This document shows, one piece after another, positions 47,951 to 50,381 of a DNA stretch of 50,381 nt. The stretch lies in IMG/VR virus record IMGVR_UViG_3300008954_000077, positions 1-50,381 of that record; one strand, given 5' to 3'. Origin of the DNA: a virus. A program made the position numbers and the translations under genes. Numbering within the stretch: position 1 is the stretch's first letter; each line of letters starts with the position of its first letter. The notes under the pieces were generated by a model. It did not search any database, was not told the DNA's origin, and was given only the letters and a program-made list of their open reading frames with translations.

Positions 47951-48263
47951 TGATACTCCGATTAGGTAAGAATCCTCTGCTATCACCCTGACGGACACAC
48001 CAGATGTCAACATGGTTGCACATGATATATTCGCCGTCCTGCTCGCGAAGAGTCGAACGCGCTGCGCCAGTGTGAAAGTTGACTACCGCCCCAACGTGAA
48101 AATCAGGACCAAGGTGGCGGACAGCCAGGATCCCAATCGACCAAATAATGCCGACGCTGCAATTCTCACCGTCATGACTGTCTGGCAACAAGATGCCTCC
48201 ATGCGATTCCGTCTGCTCGATCGGCTTGACCAGTACGTACGTGCCTGCAGCTACGAGTTTCAT
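47820..48263 (-). CDS. GroES-like (Cpn10-type) protein with out-of-frame tail
   Basis: Residues 1-~92 match the chaperonin-10 pattern: YVLVKPIEQTESHGGILLPDS (about 9-29), then VGIIWSIGILA, and GEYIMCNHVDIWCV at the end of the fold. Phage co-chaperonins such as T4 gp31 (different in sequence) adjust host GroEL for capsid protein folding; the same role is inferred here. After residue ~95 the sequence becomes a basic low-complexity tail (KKRSKALQGNGTTKNRRRRKGRKG) coded over the start of the next gene. ATG 48263 overlaps the previous stop as ATGA. Confidence 0.65.
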   Translation of the reverse strand: MKLVAAGTYVLVKPIEQTESHGGILLPDSHDGENCSVGIIWSIGILAVRHLGPDFHVGAVVNFHTGAARSTLREQDGEYIMCNHVDIWCVRQGDSRGFLPNRSINGEEESSQKEGGEKAPSKKRSKALQGNGTTKNRRRRKGRKGVR

Positions 48264-48583
48264 TCTTCCATAATCCTTTGTGCCAGGTTGCGTGACAGTA
48301 ACAGATCGTTGAGCGAGTAAGAATTACCCAGCTCCGGATTGAGCAAGACTTCAGCTTCCGGCCGCAACTGATAGAACTCGGAATGCTCTATCTCAACGAT
48401 GACGCGATCGCCAACCTCGCGCAACGACTCCTTAATGAAGGATTCAGCCGCGGCCGCTTCCTGAAAGCGTAGATTGCGAAGCTTTACAGTCTGCTTGGAA
48501 AAGATGCTGAAGCCAAAGTCGATACTAAGGCCGAGTAAGCAATTGCAGACCTGAAGAACCTTGACGTGTTCGTAGCGATGCAC
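48260..48583 (-). CDS. Hypothetical protein, possibly a decayed SNase-like fold
   Basis: The 107-aa product has KVLQVCNCLLGLSIDFGFSI, SKQTVKLRNLRFQEAAAAESFIKESL and DRVIVEIEHSEF, in the same order as the staphylococcal-nuclease pattern (DGDT..DLGFG...VRLxGxxxPE...). The Asp and catalytic residues of that family are not present. If related it is an inactive form. The start is GTG at 48583, with AGGGG 6 nt upstream. Confidence 0.5.
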   Translation of the reverse strand: MHRYEHVKVLQVCNCLLGLSIDFGFSIFSKQTVKLRNLRFQEAAAAESFIKESLREVGDRVIVEIEHSEFYQLRPEAEVLLNPELGNSYSLNDLLLSRNLAQRIMEE

Positions 48584-48585
48584 GA

Positions 48586-49137
48586 CTACCCCTTTGTGAA
48601 TTTGATTTTGAAGTCACCCAACGCAGCAAGCGAGTGAAGCAGCGAAGCACCTTCGGGCATCTCGCCCATGGCACGAAGAGCCCGAATGTGGTCCGGAGCA
48701 TGATGCGATTCGTCGATCACTTCGCTGAGCGTACCATCGCGAGTCAGGTTGTTGATCTCTTCGGCCAGCTCGCGCGTCTTCTCGATCTGGCGATCGCGCT
48801 GCTGTTGTGTGTCAACTAGCTCGGACTTGACGGCTTCAAGATGTTCGTTGCGAGCCTTCTCGCCTCTGAGAAGCGTGTGAAGATTCGCGATTTCTTCCTG
48901 CAGATCTTCTACCTGAGTAGCGGCCTCAAGCAGCTCCGCACCTCCCTTCATCAGATCGACGTTCGCACGTCGCAAGTCGGTGATCTCCTCAACCAACGCC
49001 CCATGCGACTCCAGCGACTTGAGGCAATAGTTGATCACGTCGATCGTCTGGGCATGAGGGTTCGGTTCACCCTCGTGCCCTTCGATGCCACGCTCCTGAT
49101 CCTGAAGCCATTTAACCGCGTCTTCTTTTCGTGCCAC
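48586..49137 (-). CDS. Coiled-coil protein, 183 aa
   Basis: GTG 49137 follows GGGAG by 7 nt; the frame is open further upstream but without a ribosome site. The N-terminal part (DAVKWLQDQERGIEGHEGEPNPHAQTIDVINYCLKSL) is helical, then a long coiled coil (LRRANVDLMKGGAELLEAATQVEDLQEEIANL...). A C-terminal domain with FKIKFTKG ends it. Unknown function. Confidence 0.6.
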   Translation of the reverse strand: MARKEDAVKWLQDQERGIEGHEGEPNPHAQTIDVINYCLKSLESHGALVEEITDLRRANVDLMKGGAELLEAATQVEDLQEEIANLHTLLRGEKARNEHLEAVKSELVDTQQQRDRQIEKTRELAEEINNLTRDGTLSEVIDESHHAPDHIRALRAMGEMPEGASLLHSLAALGDFKIKFTKG

Positions 49138-49150
49138 AGTGTGTCTCCCG

Positions 49151-49363
49151 TCATTTACATGCAAACGAATGAATTCTTCTAATCTGCTTTGCCTGCTTCT
49201 CCGTAAAACGATCTCGACCTGAGTCCACCAAATCACCGATAAACTTCAGGTCCCAGCCAGAAAGCCCACAGTCCGAATTGTCAATCTCTCGGACCATACG
49301 CTTTAACTCTTCATCTGGCTCCCAATCTTCAAACTTTTCGTACTCTCCATTGATCCAAGGCAT
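49151..49363 (-). CDS. Small helical protein, 70 aa
   Basis: ATG 49363 is 1 nt after the macro-domain stop. It is acidic with FEDWEPDEELKRMVREID and GWDLKFIGDLVDSGRDRFTEKQAKQIRRI, the latter looking like a small helical hairpin found in other small phage proteins of unknown role. Confidence 0.6.
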   Translation of the reverse strand: MPWINGEYEKFEDWEPDEELKRMVREIDNSDCGLSGWDLKFIGDLVDSGRDRFTEKQAKQIRRIHSFACK

Positions 49364-49364
49364 G

Positions 49365-50003
49365 CTACTCAACCAACTCTCTCATGAAAGATTTCGACTG
49401 TGTGCCGCTCGTCGGAAACTCCTTGCGATGCTGCCAGAACTTCGTGAAAGCCTGGTCCATCTGGTGTGCCGCCTGGTCGTAGTCCAAGCCGCCGACGCCA
49501 GTGCCCATGCCGGGAAAGGCCAACGTCGTCACACCGTACGCCGCGGCCGCACACAAAGCAGCCCACGTCGCGTTGAAGACGTTGGTCGTATCCTTCGGCA
49601 ATCGACGCGGGCACTCCATCGTCGGCGAGTAGATGAACATCTGCTCGTCCGTCTGCGTGATGAAGGCGTTGCCGACCGGCATGAACATGAAGTGCGTGTT
49701 GCGGATCCCGCTGCGGACCAGCTGTTCGAGCGCAGAGAATCTCGACTTCGCAACGTAGTCGATGCCACCGTCCATCAAGCCGAACGAATTACCCGGCAAG
49801 ACGATGCACGGTGTCTTCCGCGTGTATCCCGTATGAACAGCCCCCGTCTCTTCGTCGGTCTGCTGCGGACACCACTCCCACTTGACCTTGAAGATGTTGC
49901 CCGCGGAAATGTCGAGCTTGTAGCCTGGCTGCTTCTCCGGAAAGCAAATCTCTCGCCAGGCTTCAACCATCTTCTCGTTCGTGTCCATCAGTATGATCTG
50001 CAT
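49365..50003 (-). CDS. Macro-domain protein (ADP-ribose-type binding)
   Basis: The 212-aa product is a single macro domain. It has an N-terminal strand IILMDTNEKMVEAW, DISAGNIFKV (about 31-40), IVLPGNSFGLMDGGIDYVAK (about 67-86, with the Asn and GG of the ligand loop), PVGNAF near 109-114, and FPGMGTGVGGL (about 163-173), the second phosphate loop. Macro domains bind or remove ADP-ribose and related NAD products. In phages some may act against NAD-based defence or support NAD metabolism; which applies here is unknown. GGGAGAGTGAAA precedes the ATG. It lies directly downstream of thyX. Confidence 0.82.
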   Translation of the reverse strand: MQIILMDTNEKMVEAWREICFPEKQPGYKLDISAGNIFKVKWEWCPQQTDEETGAVHTGYTRKTPCIVLPGNSFGLMDGGIDYVAKSRFSALEQLVRSGIRNTHFMFMPVGNAFITQTDEQMFIYSPTMECPRRLPKDTTNVFNATWAALCAAAAYGVTTLAFPGMGTGVGGLDYDQAAHQMDQAFTKFWQHRKEFPTSGTQSKSFMRELVE

Positions 50004-50058
50004 TTTCACTCTCCCGTCGTTTAAGAATCTCTTCGACCACTTCTGGAGTGATCCAGTG

Positions 50059-50381
50059 TTACACCTTCGGATATTTGGGAACCCAGTAGCCGTTGTCGTC
50101 TTGATGGAAGTCCCCAAACAACAACGGCTCTTGTTGGGACATCACTTGAGCGATCTGCGAGAAGACGTGCAAGATCTCTTCTTCGGCCGCTGGAGAGGCA
50201 CGCATAGCCATCACATGCCGCAGTGCCCGTGCGTTGCCGGTCCAAACGCCGCCCGTGCAAACGCCAAGCGGCACGATGCGACGGAACATCGACGTAAGCT
50301 TCTTCTTCTCGGCGAACTGCTTGCGGCCTTCAATGTCCCAGATCTTCTTGAGACGATCGTAGTGCATCCGGCAATCAGAAA
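50059..50381 (-). CDS. thyX: ThyX, C-terminal part (continues at position 633-1)
   Basis: This is the 3' part of the same thyX gene; its first 119 bases duplicate the left end. It contains the C-terminal ThyX signature GNARALRHVMAMRASPAAE, which contributes to the substrate and FAD pocket, and ends with PKYPKV. On the circle the gene runs 633 to 1 and then 50262 to 50059 (837 bp including the stop). The next gene downstream on the same strand is the macro-domain gene at 50003, after a gap of about 55 bp. Confidence 0.93.
   Translation of the reverse strand, partial: SDCRMHYDRLKKIWDIEGRKQFAEKKKLTSMFRRIVPLGVCTGGVWTGNARALRHVMAMRASPAAEEEILHVFSQIAQVMSQQEPLLFGDFHQDDNGYWVPKYPKV
50263..50381. repeat. 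Terminal direct repeat (right copy)
   Basis: Exact copy of bases 1-119. Removing one copy gives a circle of 50,262 bp and makes thyX complete. Confidence 0.95.

Overview
The window is a tailed-phage genome (Caudoviricetes). Bases 50263-50381 repeat bases 1-119 exactly, and thyX reads through the join, so the contig closes into a circle of 50,262 bp: a complete genome or circularly permuted map cut at an arbitrary point. Terminase, portal, capsid, a neck-like protein, a beta-helix spike and three very long presumed internal or tail proteins are present. No tape-measure or sheath protein was recognised, which fits a short-tailed (podovirus-like) particle, but this is inference. The host cannot be read directly. 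The palindromic octamer GCGATCGC (the cyanobacterial HIP1 sequence) occurs at least 22 times and GCGGCCGC at least 18 times, where about one of each is expected, so a cyanobacterial or similarly biased host is worth testing.

Layout. One divergent control region (about 1243-1990) separates a short plus-strand arm from a minus-strand arm that covers the rest of the circle. It carries two back-to-back sigma70-like promoters whose -35 boxes abut inside a 16-bp palindrome, next to a second 42-bp palindrome, and the first minus-strand gene encodes a small ribbon-helix-helix-like protein. The plus arm (1989-5989) holds eleven genes, mostly small and cysteine-rich or unknown, with an intrinsic terminator at about 4570 and a serine recombinase at its end. 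It meets the minus arm tail to tail near 5900-5990.

The minus arm, in transcription order, starts with a DUF3310 protein, a Zn-ribbon protein and flavin-dependent thymidylate synthase (thyX, across the join). Next come a macro-domain protein (49365-50003), small accessory proteins, a GroES-like protein and a pair of heavily overlapping frames (46803-47613). The morphogenesis block follows: small terminase candidate, large terminase, portal, Zn-ribbon/FmdB-like protein, scaffold candidate, major capsid protein, and neck and tail genes down to 30418. Then come three giant proteins (1240, 565 and 2688 aa), a holin-like membrane protein and a metzincin-type metallopeptidase with a Pro-Glu linker (15611-16579). 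The block ends with DNA metabolism: DnaQ-like exonuclease, RecT-like annealing protein, SSB-like protein with a DIPF tail, RecD2-like helicase, ERCC4 nuclease and TOPRIM-AAA+ primase-helicase (6952-15428). Intrinsic terminators mark module borders at about 46390, 39290, 38340, 15515 and 12535.

The phage seems to bring its own primase-helicase, SSB and recombination set but no recognisable DNA or RNA polymerase, so it probably relies on host polymerases. No canonical endolysin was seen; the metallopeptidase beside the holin-like gene is the best lysis candidate. Many genes start with TTG or GTG where the Shine-Dalgarno sequence decides the start. All functional calls come from reading motifs by eye; no database search was run.
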